The notes under the pieces were generated by a model. The model was not told the DNA's origin and ran no database searches. It was given only the letters and a program-made list of their open reading frames with translations. Of a stretch of DNA of 64,000 nucleotides, positions 34,430 to 43,136 are shown piece by piece. A program made the position numbers and the translations under genes. Numbering within the stretch: the stretch's first letter is position 1; the number at the start of each line of letters is the position of its first letter. The DNA comes from CAYNLK01 sp964398055 (GTDB lineage: Bacteria; Chloroflexota; Anaerolineae; 4572-78; J111): positions 184,061 to 248,060 of the forward strand of contig CAYNLK010000004.1 in the NCBI GenBank assembly GCA_964398055.1. The letters run 5' to 3'.

Positions 34430-35452
34430 CTAGCCATTGCGGCGTTCAGCGCCGCAAACGTGGCAAAAGTTGGCATCCGGTCGCAACGGGGTACCGCAGC
34501 GATAACAGTAGCTCGCCACCTGTTCGGAAACAAGCGTTGAGCTCTGCTCCGGCTGTTTTTGGCCAGGGCTGACCGGTTTTGGGCGAACCGATGGGCGATG
34601 GCTGCGCCGCGGGGGGCGACGCCGGCCCAATTCTTCGCTGCGGCGGGTTGACCACCACCAGTAAACCCCGGTTCCCCCCAATAAGATCACCCCTGCCCCG
34701 ATCAAAATATAACCCAGCAGAAAACTCTGATCTCCCAGCAGCGTTTCCGGCTTGCTGTCAAGCTCAACCGGCCGGCTGGCCGCCGGTCCGGTTAAGCCAG
34801 CCTCAGTTTCCGGCCTGTCAACGGACAACTGGTTGCTGTCGCGCATGTAGGTCGTGGTCAAGGCAAAGGTATCTCCTGGCTTTAGCCCGGCTACGGCGAT
34901 GGTGTTGTATCTTAGCCCATCCGCGCCGACAAAACTGTTGTCGGCTGGTGGGGTTAAGGCGAAGTTTTGCGTCCCAACCGGTTCCTGCACCTCAAAAGTG
35001 GTCGACTCAATCTCGTAAGGGGCAACAAACTCAAAGTCGAGCCGGCGAGTTTGCTCTTGTTTGGTCAGGATGAGCGGGTCGTAATATTCAAACTGAACGC
35101 GGGGTGATGGTGTGGTAAAGGTGAGCAGCAGTTCCTCGCCTTCATGGCGCAATTCGATGGCGTTGGGGCTGACATCAACCAACCGGCCGTTTTGTTCCGC
35201 AGCCACGGCGTGCATATTTTCGATATAACCGGGCAGGCGAAAGGTCACCGTGGCCGGTAATGGGCTAGTTGGATCGAGTTCACCCCGGTAGATAACCAGG
35301 ACTTCAGGCCGATCGTATTCCGGCCACACTTCAACCAGTAAATTGCTTAACTTGAGTGAACTCTGAGCCTTTAGCGTTGGGTAAGGCAGCAGCAAAAACG
35401 GTATCAACCAAAACAAGATAATCCAGCCACTCCTCAACAACTTGGCGTTCAT
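34430..35452 (-). CDS. Membrane-anchored protein with C-terminal zinc ribbon
   Basis: 340 aa, function unknown. Signal peptide (about 1-29), an extracytoplasmic beta-rich domain (30-240), a single transmembrane helix (about 246-270: LLGYILIGAGVILLGGTGVY), then a basic linker and a double CxxC ribbon (CYRCG...CHVCG) at the C-terminus, cytoplasmic by topology. Zinc ribbons of this type often end signalling or envelope proteins. First gene of a two-gene minus-strand unit. Confidence 0.65.
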   Translation of the reverse strand: MNAKLLRSGWIILFWLIPFLLLPYPTLKAQSSLKLSNLLVEVWPEYDRPEVLVIYRGELDPTSPLPATVTFRLPGYIENMHAVAAEQNGRLVDVSPNAIELRHEGEELLLTFTTPSPRVQFEYYDPLILTKQEQTRRLDFEFVAPYEIESTTFEVQEPVGTQNFALTPPADNSFVGADGLRYNTIAVAGLKPGDTFALTTTYMRDSNQLSVDRPETEAGLTGPAASRPVELDSKPETLLGDQSFLLGYILIGAGVILLGGTGVYWWWSTRRSEELGRRRPPRRSHRPSVRPKPVSPGQKQPEQSSTLVSEQVASYCYRCGTPLRPDANFCHVCGAERRNG

Positions 35453-35703
35453 TCTGACCTCTAAATAGAGTAAAAGTGCGTTCTGAATTATAAATCAGCC
35501 GCCCCGTTTTTCAAAGAAAACATAACTATGATGTGGGAGTGAAGTCCTACCCCCAATATCCCATTGAATCCTTAAGTTAAGAGTGTTATAGTGTGAGCGT
35601 ACGTTGTGGGCTGTTCTTTAACAAAGGGATGACGGTTGACTGGTTAGTTGGTTGGTGGGTTAGTTGTACTCAAACCTAAATTTCGATCAGCGGTTGCTTG
35701 GCG
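35453..35703. other. Divergent intergenic region
   Basis: About 250 bp between the zinc-ribbon gene and the metzincin gene, with a GTTGGTTGGTGGGTTAGTTG-type repetitive stretch near 35640-35665. No consensus promoter stands out. Confidence 0.35.
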
Positions 35704-38364
35704 ATGGATAAACGACTACCTTTTGAGTTCGACGAGCAAACTTATCTAAAACTATGTTCGATTTCGTCGCCTGACTATGACCGGACCAGCCCTCGCCCGG
35801 CCGCCCGCTCGTCCGGCCGGGCCGGTTCTCTCTTTATTTACCTCCTGCTGGGCGGAGTCATCTTGCTGCAACTTGGCGTGATCGTTGCGGCGTTGATTTT
35901 GTCCAGTCCAACGGGGTCACAGATAGCGGCCCAGGCTCAAGTCGAGGCGCTGCACGTACCGGCCGCCACCCCGGCTCAACCGGTTTTGCCCCCTCGTCTT
36001 TTCCCGGATGACCAGCGCTCATCTCCAATTCCCACACCGATGTGGCGGCCAACCGCGCAACCGTCTACCTCTACCCCGCCCGCCCCGACGCAGCCAACTG
36101 CCCAGCCACCAACACTGCCCCAGCCGCTTAACCTGCGCTGGCGGGGCATGGAAATCACCCAGGGCATCCAAGTTTTCAATGAACCGGAAAATCCCAACTG
36201 TGTACCCGACCCGGCCTACGCCAATTATCTTTTTTGCAACAACTCGGTGCCGCTGGTTGCCCGGCGGCATACCCTGGTGCGGGCCTACCCCGCCTGCCAG
36301 GGCAACTGCCCCACTACGGATTTGACCATCCGTCTCCGCCTGCTGAGAGATGGCCAGGAACAGGCCAGCCTGACCCGCCAGCTATCGGCCCAGACGCTGC
36401 AACAACTCAATAATCGACCTCTGCCGGAGCTGCGCGCTGCTCTGGCCCACTCGGTCAATTTTGAGTTTTTTCCCCCGCCCGACTGGATGGTGGGCCAGAT
36501 TACCTTTGTGCTCGAGACTGTGCCGCCCAACCTGGCCCAGCCGGCTCCGGACGGCCTGACTCTCACCAAAGAGTTTGCCGTGCGCAAGCCGCTGCGGATT
36601 GCTTACCTGCCCATCCAATACCAGGGGATCACCCCGCCGGAACCGAGCGAGATTGATTACTGGCTACTGCGCATGTATCCTGTACCCGGCATCGAGTATT
36701 ATCGTTTGCCGATCCCCACGCTGGCATGGCAGCAAGAGCTGGGCAAAGGCGAAATCCTGAATAAGCTACTGTTTACCTATTGGCTGTATGCCCAGTACCA
36801 GCCGGCTCTTGAATGGCCGGACCAACTTTTTGGCTGGCTACCCCAGGATTTTTTCAACGGTGGCGTGTCGGACCCGTTCTGGTGCCCCAATTGCGCCGGT
36901 CCTCACTCCAGCCGGGTGGCTTTTGGCGGCTTACGACCCGAGCCGGATATCGGCGGCCCCCGGATTTTGGTTCACGAGATCGCTCACAACCTGGGGGCGC
37001 AGCATGCCTGGTCGCCTACCCAGCGTGAGGACTCCCTCTGTTTCAAGGCCGAAGGAGTCGACATCCAGGTTGACCCTGACTGGCCTTACGCCGAGACCCC
37101 CAATATCCAGGAGTTCGGGATCGACCTCTACAGCAATCCACCGATCATCTATCCGCCCGCCTATTACGACATGATGGCCTACTGTTACCAGCCCTGGATT
37201 TCGCCCTTTACCTACCGCAAACTCTTCGACAGCCCCTTTCTGCAGCCAGATGCGACCGCGACACTGCCGCTGGCCAACTTCCAGCCGCAGGCCGAAGCCA
37301 GCCCCAACGGGACGCTATTGGTGAGCGGCGTGGTTTATCGGGACGGCACGGTCGCCCAGCCCGAAATAATTCAGTTGGAGGGCAATAGTTTTGCCAACGC
37401 CGCCAGCAGCTTCAGCCCGCCAGGCTTTACCCCGCCGGTCGGAGACGATTATTGTCTCGAGGTTCAGGCCGCTGACGGCGCCACCCTGGCTCAACAATGC
37501 TTTGACGTCGGTTTTGCCGATGTCGAAACCGGCCAACCGGTTGAGGCTGCGCCGTTCTTCGTCACCCTGCCGGCGCCGGCTGAACGGGAAATCGGTCAGG
37601 TTACGATCACTAAAAATGATGTCGCCCTGGTGGTGACCCGCCCCAGCCATACGCCGCCGGTCGTAACTGTCACCTTCCCCGATGGCGGCGAGGTGCTGCA
37701 TGATCGACAAACCATCACCTGGCAAGCCTTTGATGCGGATGGCGACCCGCTGCTGTATGACGTGCTTTATAGCGCCGACGGCGGCCGGAGCTGGCTGCCG
37801 CTGGCCACTCGTTTACAAGAAACAAACTACACCTTCTACACCCACCAGATTGCGGCCAGCCGCACGGCCCTGCTGCGGGTAATGGCCAGCGATGGTTTCC
37901 ACACCGGCGTCGATGAGTCTGATGGCCTTTTCACCATCGAGGCGCCCCAGCCGAATAGTATTAGCCTGCACAGTGCGGCGACGGTCCAGGTCGGCCAAAC
38001 TTTTGAAGTTGCTGTAGCGGCCCATCAGCTTACCGAGCCGGGCCTGTTTGGGGTGCAGTTCCAGCTTCACTTCGACCCGGCGCGGTTGCAGGTTCAGGAT
38101 ATTCGCCTGCACCCTGATTTGAGTCTGGCCGCGGTTGAGTCCATCGACCAGTCCGGTGGGCTGGTCACAATTGCGGCCAGTCGCCAGGGCCGAGTCTCCA
38201 ATTTGACCGGTGATATTACCCTGACCACCGTGACTTTTACCGCAATCTCTGAAACAACTGAGACGTACCTGTACTTGAGCCAGGTCAAAGCCGCCGCCCG
38301 GGGTGGTTTACCGTTGATTCTGGTCGAAACCCAACCCCTGTCGATCAACCTTTTACCCCGGTGA
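35704..38364 (+). CDS. Membrane-anchored metzincin-type metalloprotease with C-terminal cohesin-like domain
   Basis: 886 aa. A short cytoplasmic N-terminus is followed by one transmembrane helix (about 42-66), a Pro/Thr-rich linker, and a catalytic region with HEIAHNLGAQH at 424-434, the HExxHxxGxxH zinc motif of metzincins. A downstream DMMAYCY is a plausible Met-turn. After that come an Ig-like segment (about 655-745, DGGEVLHDRQTITWQAFDADGDPL) and a cohesin-like domain (about 750-886). It is probably tethered outside the cell. The stop codon falls in a repeat element. ATG 35704 is preferred to a TTG two codons earlier, with a weak ribosome-binding site either way. Confidence 0.8.
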   Translation: MDKRLPFEFDEQTYLKLCSISSPDYDRTSPRPAARSSGRAGSLFIYLLLGGVILLQLGVIVAALILSSPTGSQIAAQAQVEALHVPAATPAQPVLPPRLFPDDQRSSPIPTPMWRPTAQPSTSTPPAPTQPTAQPPTLPQPLNLRWRGMEITQGIQVFNEPENPNCVPDPAYANYLFCNNSVPLVARRHTLVRAYPACQGNCPTTDLTIRLRLLRDGQEQASLTRQLSAQTLQQLNNRPLPELRAALAHSVNFEFFPPPDWMVGQITFVLETVPPNLAQPAPDGLTLTKEFAVRKPLRIAYLPIQYQGITPPEPSEIDYWLLRMYPVPGIEYYRLPIPTLAWQQELGKGEILNKLLFTYWLYAQYQPALEWPDQLFGWLPQDFFNGGVSDPFWCPNCAGPHSSRVAFGGLRPEPDIGGPRILVHEIAHNLGAQHAWSPTQREDSLCFKAEGVDIQVDPDWPYAETPNIQEFGIDLYSNPPIIYPPAYYDMMAYCYQPWISPFTYRKLFDSPFLQPDATATLPLANFQPQAEASPNGTLLVSGVVYRDGTVAQPEIIQLEGNSFANAASSFSPPGFTPPVGDDYCLEVQAADGATLAQQCFDVGFADVETGQPVEAAPFFVTLPAPAEREIGQVTITKNDVALVVTRPSHTPPVVTVTFPDGGEVLHDRQTITWQAFDADGDPLLYDVLYSADGGRSWLPLATRLQETNYTFYTHQIAASRTALLRVMASDGFHTGVDESDGLFTIEAPQPNSISLHSAATVQVGQTFEVAVAAHQLTEPGLFGVQFQLHFDPARLQVQDIRLHPDLSLAAVESIDQSGGLVTIAASRQGRVSNLTGDITLTTVTFTAISETTETYLYLSQVKAAARGGLPLILVETQPLSINLLPR

Positions 38365-38470
38365 CCGGCACTGACACCCCTATTTCGGAGCTGAATTTCA
38401 GATACCTGGGCGGCAATTCCAAGCCAAAATTAGTTGTAAGTGCCGGTCGCCCAAAAATTTGGACAGATCC
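38362..38470 (-). mobile_element. Truncated copy of the 139-bp GACCGGCAC element (reverse orientation)
   Basis: Read on the minus strand it follows the 51.1 and 63.1 kb copies: GGATCTGTCCAAATTTTT, GCGACCGGCACTT, TTGGCTTGGAATTGC and GTGCCGGTCACC. The far terminal repeat is missing. The metzincin gene stop codon (TGA) is the first TGA of its GGTGACCGG motif. Confidence 0.75.
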
Positions 38471-38485
38471 GACAATCATTTCCGG

Positions 38486-38514
38486 TTGAACACGAGGGCT
38501 AAAGGTGGTAAAAT
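38486..38514 (+). promoter_or_regulatory. Promoter of the SulP transporter gene
   Basis: TTGAAC and TAAAAT are separated by 17 bp, about 28 bp before the ATG. Confidence 0.6.
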
Positions 38515-38541
38515 AAACCAAAAGTATCGGTGTTATGAGGG

Positions 38542-40698
38542 ATGATAACTTCGCTAAAGCGGATCAATAGTTTTGCCCCCCTGGTTTTTAACCTTAAACA
38601 TACCCCCACCTATTTTCTACAACCGGCTCGGCTCTTTAAAACGTATGATCGCAGCAATCTGCAACCTGATCTGATGGCCGGACTAACCCTGGCCATAATT
38701 TTGTTGCCGCAGGCCATTGCCTTTGCTCTGGTAGCAGAACTGCCCCCCCAAATGGGTCTTTACACGGCCATTGTGGGGGCTGCTGTTGCCGGCCTATGGG
38801 GTTCTTCTAACCAGGTCTATACCGGTCCGAGCAATGCTATCTCGTTGTTAGTGCTGTCGGTGTTGCTAACTTTAGCCGAACCAGGCACTTCCGAATTTAT
38901 TGTCGCTGCCGGCGTGATCGCAGTGATGGCGGGTATATTTCAATTGGGCATGGGCCTGGCCCGGTTAGGGGTGTTGGTTAATTTCGTCTCCCACTCGGTT
39001 ATTGTGGGTTTTACAGCTGGCGCGGGTGTGCTGATTGCTGTTAACCAATTGCGTCATTTGTTGGGACTCCAATTTTCAAGCCACGGTGTGCTGGAGACTA
39101 TCCGCGAGGTCATCTTCCACCTGCCGGAAATTAGCTGGCCTACGGCAGTTCTGGGCATCGGCGCTATGAGCCTGATTGTGTTACTGCGGCAGCTCAATCC
39201 CAAATTGCCGGGCGCCTTCATTAGCATGGTGGTCACCTCGGTCGCAGTCTTTCTCTTTGGCCTGGTCGGCCTGAAGGTGGCGGTTATAGGTCAGTTGCCC
39301 AGCGGCTTACCGCCCCTGGTCGACCTTCCCCTGTTCGATCTTAATTTCATTTCCCGTCTGTCAACCGGCGCCCTGGCCGTGGGGGCCATTGGCCTGGTTC
39401 AAACTATAGCAATTGGGCGCTCCATCTCCACCCAAACCGGCCAGCGGCTGGACAGCAACCAGGAATTTGTGGGCCAGGGACTAGCCAATTGCGCCGTCGG
39501 ATTCTTATCCGGCTATCCTGCCGCCGGGTCATTTGCCTCTTCCGCAGTCAACTTCAAAGCCGGAGCGCGCAGCCGGTTCAGCGCCATCTTTTCCAGCATT
39601 TTTGTATTGGCGGCTTTATTTTTCCTGGGACCGTTGGCGGCTTACCTGCCCCGGGCGGCCCTGGCCGGGGTGTTGATTGTGACCGCTTACGGCATGGTTG
39701 ATCGGGCTGAGATGGCTCGCATCTGGCAAGGCACCCGCGGCGATGCCCTCATCATGCTGGTCACCTTCCTGGGCACGTTGTTCCTGGATATCGAATTTGC
39801 GGTCTTGTTGGGGATTTTGCTCTCTTTTGCCCACTACATCATGAAAACCAGTGTGCCGCATGTCTTTCCAGTATTGCCCGACGCCTCTTTTAAACATTTT
39901 GCCCGCCAGCAACCTGAGCAAAGCCCGTGTCCCCAGTTGGGCATCATCAAGATTTCAGGCGACTTATATTTTGGCGCAGTCAATCACGTTGAGGACGCTA
40001 TCAATCAACAACTGGTCAGTAATTCCAGCCAACGTTTCTTACTGCTGCGGTTGCAGGGTGTTAATCACTGTGACTTCAGCGGCATTCATATGTTGGAAGC
40101 GGTTCGACGAAGTTGTCAAGAACGGGGCGGCGACCTGTACCTGATGAAAGTTCAGCCGCCGGTGCTGGCCTTTATGCGTTCAACCGGCTTTTTTAACCAG
40201 TTGGGGGCTGACCATTTTCTATCCGAAGACCAGGCCATTGGACACCTGTTTCATAAGGTTCTAGACCCGGCCATTTGTATTTACGAATGTCAGGTGCGGG
40301 CGTTTCAAGAGTGCCAGAATTTGCCCAAACGTGCCTATCCCCTGGATATCCCGCTGTTTACCGATATCCCGGCTGAATATGTCCCTACCATTACCCCCCA
40401 GGCCCTATGGCAGCAACTGCGCAACGGTGGTCCGCCGCTCCAGGTGGTCGATGTGCGTGAACCCCGTGAATTTGAACAGGGCCACGTGCCCCAATCAAAA
40501 CTAATCCCCTTATCCCAACTGTTATTAGATACCTGGGACCTGCCTGACAATAATGAAATCATCCTGGTCTGCCGCAGCGGCCGACGCAGTCTGCGCGCCG
40601 CATATGTCTTGAAGCAAAAAGGATATCAAAATGTCCGCATTTTGCAGGGCGGTATCCTGGCCTGGGAGGCGGCCGGACTGCTGGAAGCGCTTGATTAA
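38542..40698 (+). CDS. SulP-family anion transporter with STAS and C-terminal rhodanese domains
   Basis: 718 aa. The SulP permease core occupies about 40-430 (PQAIAFALVAELPPQMGLYTA; YTGPSNAIS), with 10-14 membrane segments, then a cytoplasmic STAS domain (about 465-570, LGIIKISGDLYFGAVNHVED) and a rhodanese domain (about 625-715) with active-site C677 in CRSGRRS. SulP proteins carry sulfate, bicarbonate or related anions; a fused rhodanese suggests sulfate or thiosulfate, but substrate is inferred. ATG 38542; GAGG is close to it. Its own promoter lies just upstream. Confidence 0.85.
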   Translation: MITSLKRINSFAPLVFNLKHTPTYFLQPARLFKTYDRSNLQPDLMAGLTLAIILLPQAIAFALVAELPPQMGLYTAIVGAAVAGLWGSSNQVYTGPSNAISLLVLSVLLTLAEPGTSEFIVAAGVIAVMAGIFQLGMGLARLGVLVNFVSHSVIVGFTAGAGVLIAVNQLRHLLGLQFSSHGVLETIREVIFHLPEISWPTAVLGIGAMSLIVLLRQLNPKLPGAFISMVVTSVAVFLFGLVGLKVAVIGQLPSGLPPLVDLPLFDLNFISRLSTGALAVGAIGLVQTIAIGRSISTQTGQRLDSNQEFVGQGLANCAVGFLSGYPAAGSFASSAVNFKAGARSRFSAIFSSIFVLAALFFLGPLAAYLPRAALAGVLIVTAYGMVDRAEMARIWQGTRGDALIMLVTFLGTLFLDIEFAVLLGILLSFAHYIMKTSVPHVFPVLPDASFKHFARQQPEQSPCPQLGIIKISGDLYFGAVNHVEDAINQQLVSNSSQRFLLLRLQGVNHCDFSGIHMLEAVRRSCQERGGDLYLMKVQPPVLAFMRSTGFFNQLGADHFLSEDQAIGHLFHKVLDPAICIYECQVRAFQECQNLPKRAYPLDIPLFTDIPAEYVPTITPQALWQQLRNGGPPLQVVDVREPREFEQGHVPQSKLIPLSQLLLDTWDLPDNNEIILVCRSGRRSLRAAYVLKQKGYQNVRILQGGILAWEAAGLLEALD

Positions 40699-40737
40699 TA
40701 GACAGACTCTCTGAATCATAAGTAGAAGGACAAAGAG

Positions 40738-41745
40738 ATGCCAAGCGAATTATCATCCCGAAATATTGGCCTTGACCTGGTCCGGGTAACCGAGGCCACG
40801 GCGCTTACCGCGGGTCGCTGGTTGGGTTTAGGCGATCGAGAGGGAGCGCATCGAGCCGCCACCGAAGCGATGGCCAAAGCCCTGAATGCGGTTGAAATGG
40901 ATGGCTGCATTGTGATTGGCGAAGAGGGCCGGCTAGGGCACTCACCGCTCGATACCGGGCGCAAGGTGGGTACCGGGAATGGCCTGGCTGTAGACGTGGT
41001 CGTTGACCCTATCGATGGCACCGAGTTGGTGGTCAAGGGACATTTGCGGGCTATCTCCGTGGTGAGCGTTGCCCCGCGTGGCTCAATGTGGTCTCCCCAA
41101 TCGGCCGTGTATATGGATAAGATTGTGGTCGATCGCGAGGCCGCGGCAGCCCTGGTGCCGGAATGTATGGACGCGCCCGTAGCCTGGACGCTAGCCCTCA
41201 TTGCCCGGGCCAAGGGTAAATCCGTGCGCGACCTGCAAGTGATTGTCTTAGATCGACCGCGGCATCACCATTTGATTGAAGAAATTCGTTTGGCCGGGGC
41301 GCGAGTGTTGCTGCGCGAGCATGGCGACACCGCCGGCGCGCTGACGGTGGCCATGCCGACTACCAGCGTAGACATTTTGATGGGGGTGGGCGGCGTGCCG
41401 GAGGGAGTTACAGCGGCCTGTGCGGTTAGAGCTTTAGGGGGGGCTATGCTGGGGCGGTTGGCGCCTCAGTGTCAAGAGGAAAAAGAGGCGATTATTGCGG
41501 CAGGGTTGAGTACCCGGCGTATTCTAACCTGCCATGAGTTAGTTTCTAGCCAGGATATCGTTTTTGCGGCTACGGGCATCACCCCTGGCCCGGTCCTGGA
41601 TGGGGTGGATTACCGGGGCGAGGAAGCAAAAACTCACTCTATCGTCATCCGGGGCGAAACCGGCACCCGGCGCATCATCCGCACCGAATATGACCATCTC
41701 AGGGATGTATTGGGTTATACAGATCAAATCAGCCGTTCAACTTGA
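40738..41745 (+). CDS. glpX: Class II fructose-1,6-bisphosphatase (GlpX)
   Basis: 335 aa, metal-dependent. N-terminal NIGLDLVRVTEATAL, GEEG, the metal-binding VDPIDGTELVVKG and C-terminal TGITPGPVLDGV match GlpX. It converts fructose-1,6-bisphosphate to fructose-6-phosphate in gluconeogenesis. Located between the transporter and the infC operon; its stop overlaps the infC promoter region. Confidence 0.92.
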   Translation: MPSELSSRNIGLDLVRVTEATALTAGRWLGLGDREGAHRAATEAMAKALNAVEMDGCIVIGEEGRLGHSPLDTGRKVGTGNGLAVDVVVDPIDGTELVVKGHLRAISVVSVAPRGSMWSPQSAVYMDKIVVDREAAAALVPECMDAPVAWTLALIARAKGKSVRDLQVIVLDRPRHHHLIEEIRLAGARVLLREHGDTAGALTVAMPTTSVDILMGVGGVPEGVTAACAVRALGGAMLGRLAPQCQEEKEAIIAAGLSTRRILTCHELVSSQDIVFAATGITPGPVLDGVDYRGEEAKTHSIVIRGETGTRRIIRTEYDHLRDVLGYTDQISRST

Positions 41746-41770
41746 CGAAACTTGGCTAACATGGTAAATT
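41742..41770 (+). promoter_or_regulatory. Promoter of infC-rpmI-rplT
   Basis: TTGACG and TAAATT are 17 bp apart, beginning just before the glpX stop codon. Confidence 0.65.
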
Positions 41771-41784
41771 TTAGTGTCCCCTAT

Positions 41785-41850
41785 GTGGGGAAATTACCTG
41801 TTCGGTAAATTTTTACGCTTTCGAGGGGCGTCTGCGAGGATGTCCCTTTT
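41785..41850 (+). promoter_or_regulatory. infC leader with attenuator-like terminator
   Basis: The transcript leader forms CCCC-TATGT-GGGG, an AATTACC/GGTAAATT hairpin with a T-run, and a third hairpin (41825-41846; GGGGCGTC with GGATGTCCC) followed by TTTT. Premature termination upstream of infC is a common control of this operon, often by L20 or IF3. Confidence 0.5.
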
Positions 41851-41909
41851 CTAATGCCACAAGCTGTATAAGGTTGTTACAATTTTTTGGAGAAGAGGGA
41901 GAGTCGGTC

Positions 41910-42422
41910 ATAAGTACAAAAGATTTCCGTCGGATTAACGAAGAGATCACTGCCCCCGAAGTTCGTCTCATTGATGTCGATGGGAAGCAGTTAGGAGTAA
42001 TGAGTACCGACCAGGCGCTCGCCATTGCCCAGGAGCGCGATACGGATTTGGTTGAAGTTGCTCCAGCCGCCAAACCTCCAGTTTGCCGTTTGATGGACTA
42101 CGGCAAGTTTCTGTACGAAGCTCAGAAACGGGAGCGTGAGGCCCGAAAGTCGCAGACAAAAGTAGAAATCAAAGAGATTCGGCTGCGTCCAAAAATTAGT
42201 GACCACGATATGAACTATCGATTGCGGGATGCCCGCAAATTTTTGGAGCGGGGGGCTAAAGTTAAGATCCGGCTGCGCTTCCGTGGCCGAGAGGTTACCC
42301 ATCCCGAAGTAGCCACCGAGTTGATGAATCGCGTGGCTGAAGAGTTAAGTGATGTGGCCATTGTGGAAAAACGACCTTCACGCGAAGGGATGACGATGCT
42401 GATGATCCTGGCTCCAAATTAA
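41910..42422 (+). CDS. infC: Translation initiation factor IF-3 with probable ATA start codon
   Basis: 170 aa. The N-domain opens with RRINEEITAPEVRLIDVDGKQLG and the C-domain contains KEIRLRPKISDHD and REVTHPE. No ATG, GTG or TTG is suitably placed: the only TTG in frame (41874) has AGG directly against it, while AGGGAGAG lies 6-7 bases before ATA at 41910, exactly where IF-3 homologues begin. A non-standard start is known for E. coli infC (ATT) and serves autoregulation because IF-3 rejects such codons. So ATA is inferred from position, Shine-Dalgarno and precedent. Confidence 0.85.
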   Translation: MSTKDFRRINEEITAPEVRLIDVDGKQLGVMSTDQALAIAQERDTDLVEVAPAAKPPVCRLMDYGKFLYEAQKREREARKSQTKVEIKEIRLRPKISDHDMNYRLRDARKFLERGAKVKIRLRFRGREVTHPEVATELMNRVAEELSDVAIVEKRPSREGMTMLMILAPN

Positions 42423-42489
42423 TCTTTTAGGGGCGCCAGCTTTGTTCTGTTGATGAGATATTGAAACTGGTTGGAAGGAATTTTTTGAT

Positions 42490-42702
42490 ATGCCTAAACT
42501 AAAAACGCACAAGTCAACTGCGAAAAGATTCAAATATACCGGCTCCGGCAAGTTGATGCGTACCAAAATCGGTAAGAGCCACTTGCGCCGTAAAAAAAAC
42601 AAGCGGGTCAAGTATCTTTTTGACACGATGATCGAGGTGGAAAACTCCGGCTCCAGGAAACGTGTTCAAAAACTGATCCCATACGCCAAAAAAGGGAATT
42701 AG
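42490..42702 (+). CDS. rpmI: Ribosomal protein bL35
   Basis: 70 aa, highly basic. MPKLKTHKSTAKRF and the RRKK motif are diagnostic. Second gene of the infC operon; ATG 42490 has GGAAGGAA upstream. Confidence 0.95.
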   Translation: MPKLKTHKSTAKRFKYTGSGKLMRTKIGKSHLRRKKNKRVKYLFDTMIEVENSGSRKRVQKLIPYAKKGN

Positions 42703-42712
42703 CGAGGTTATC

Positions 42713-43063
42713 GTGAGAGTAAAAGGTGGTCCCCAAACACAACGAAGACATAAGAAGGTACTGTCCCTAACCAAAGGCCAGCGTGGTAGTAAGCATCGCC
42801 TGTTTAAACGAGCCAATGAGGCGATGATGCAGTCGCTGGAATATGCCTATCGCGATCGTCGCAACCGCAAACGAGATTTTCGGCGGTTGTGGATTGTTCG
42901 GATCAATGCGGCAGCTCGTCAAAATGAGTTGAGCTACAGCCAGTTTATGCACGGTTTGAAACAAGCGGGGGTCGATCTGGACCGCCGGGTTTTGGCCGAC
43001 ATTGCGATACATGATACCGCCGGCTTCAACCAGCTGGCCCAGGTTGCTAAAGCTGCTTTGTAA
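42713..43063 (+). CDS. rplT: Ribosomal protein bL20
   Basis: 116 aa, 10 bp after rpmI, starting at GTG 42713 with GAGG upstream. RDRRNRKRDFRRLWIVRINAA is the L20 core that binds 23S rRNA; L20 also autoregulates this operon in several bacteria. Confidence 0.95.
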   Translation: MRVKGGPQTQRRHKKVLSLTKGQRGSKHRLFKRANEAMMQSLEYAYRDRRNRKRDFRRLWIVRINAAARQNELSYSQFMHGLKQAGVDLDRRVLADIAIHDTAGFNQLAQVAKAAL

Positions 43064-43082
43064 CAAGTTCAGCTTAAGAAAT

Positions 43083-43114
43083 AAAAAGACGAGAATCAAA
43101 GTTCTCGTCTTTTT
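43083..43114 (+). terminator. Terminator of the infC operon
   Basis: A 13-bp perfect stem (AAAAAGACGAGAA and its complement) with a 6-base loop, ending in a T-run. Confidence 0.85.
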
Positions 43115-43136
43115 TGTTCTCTCGACGGGTTTTGGG

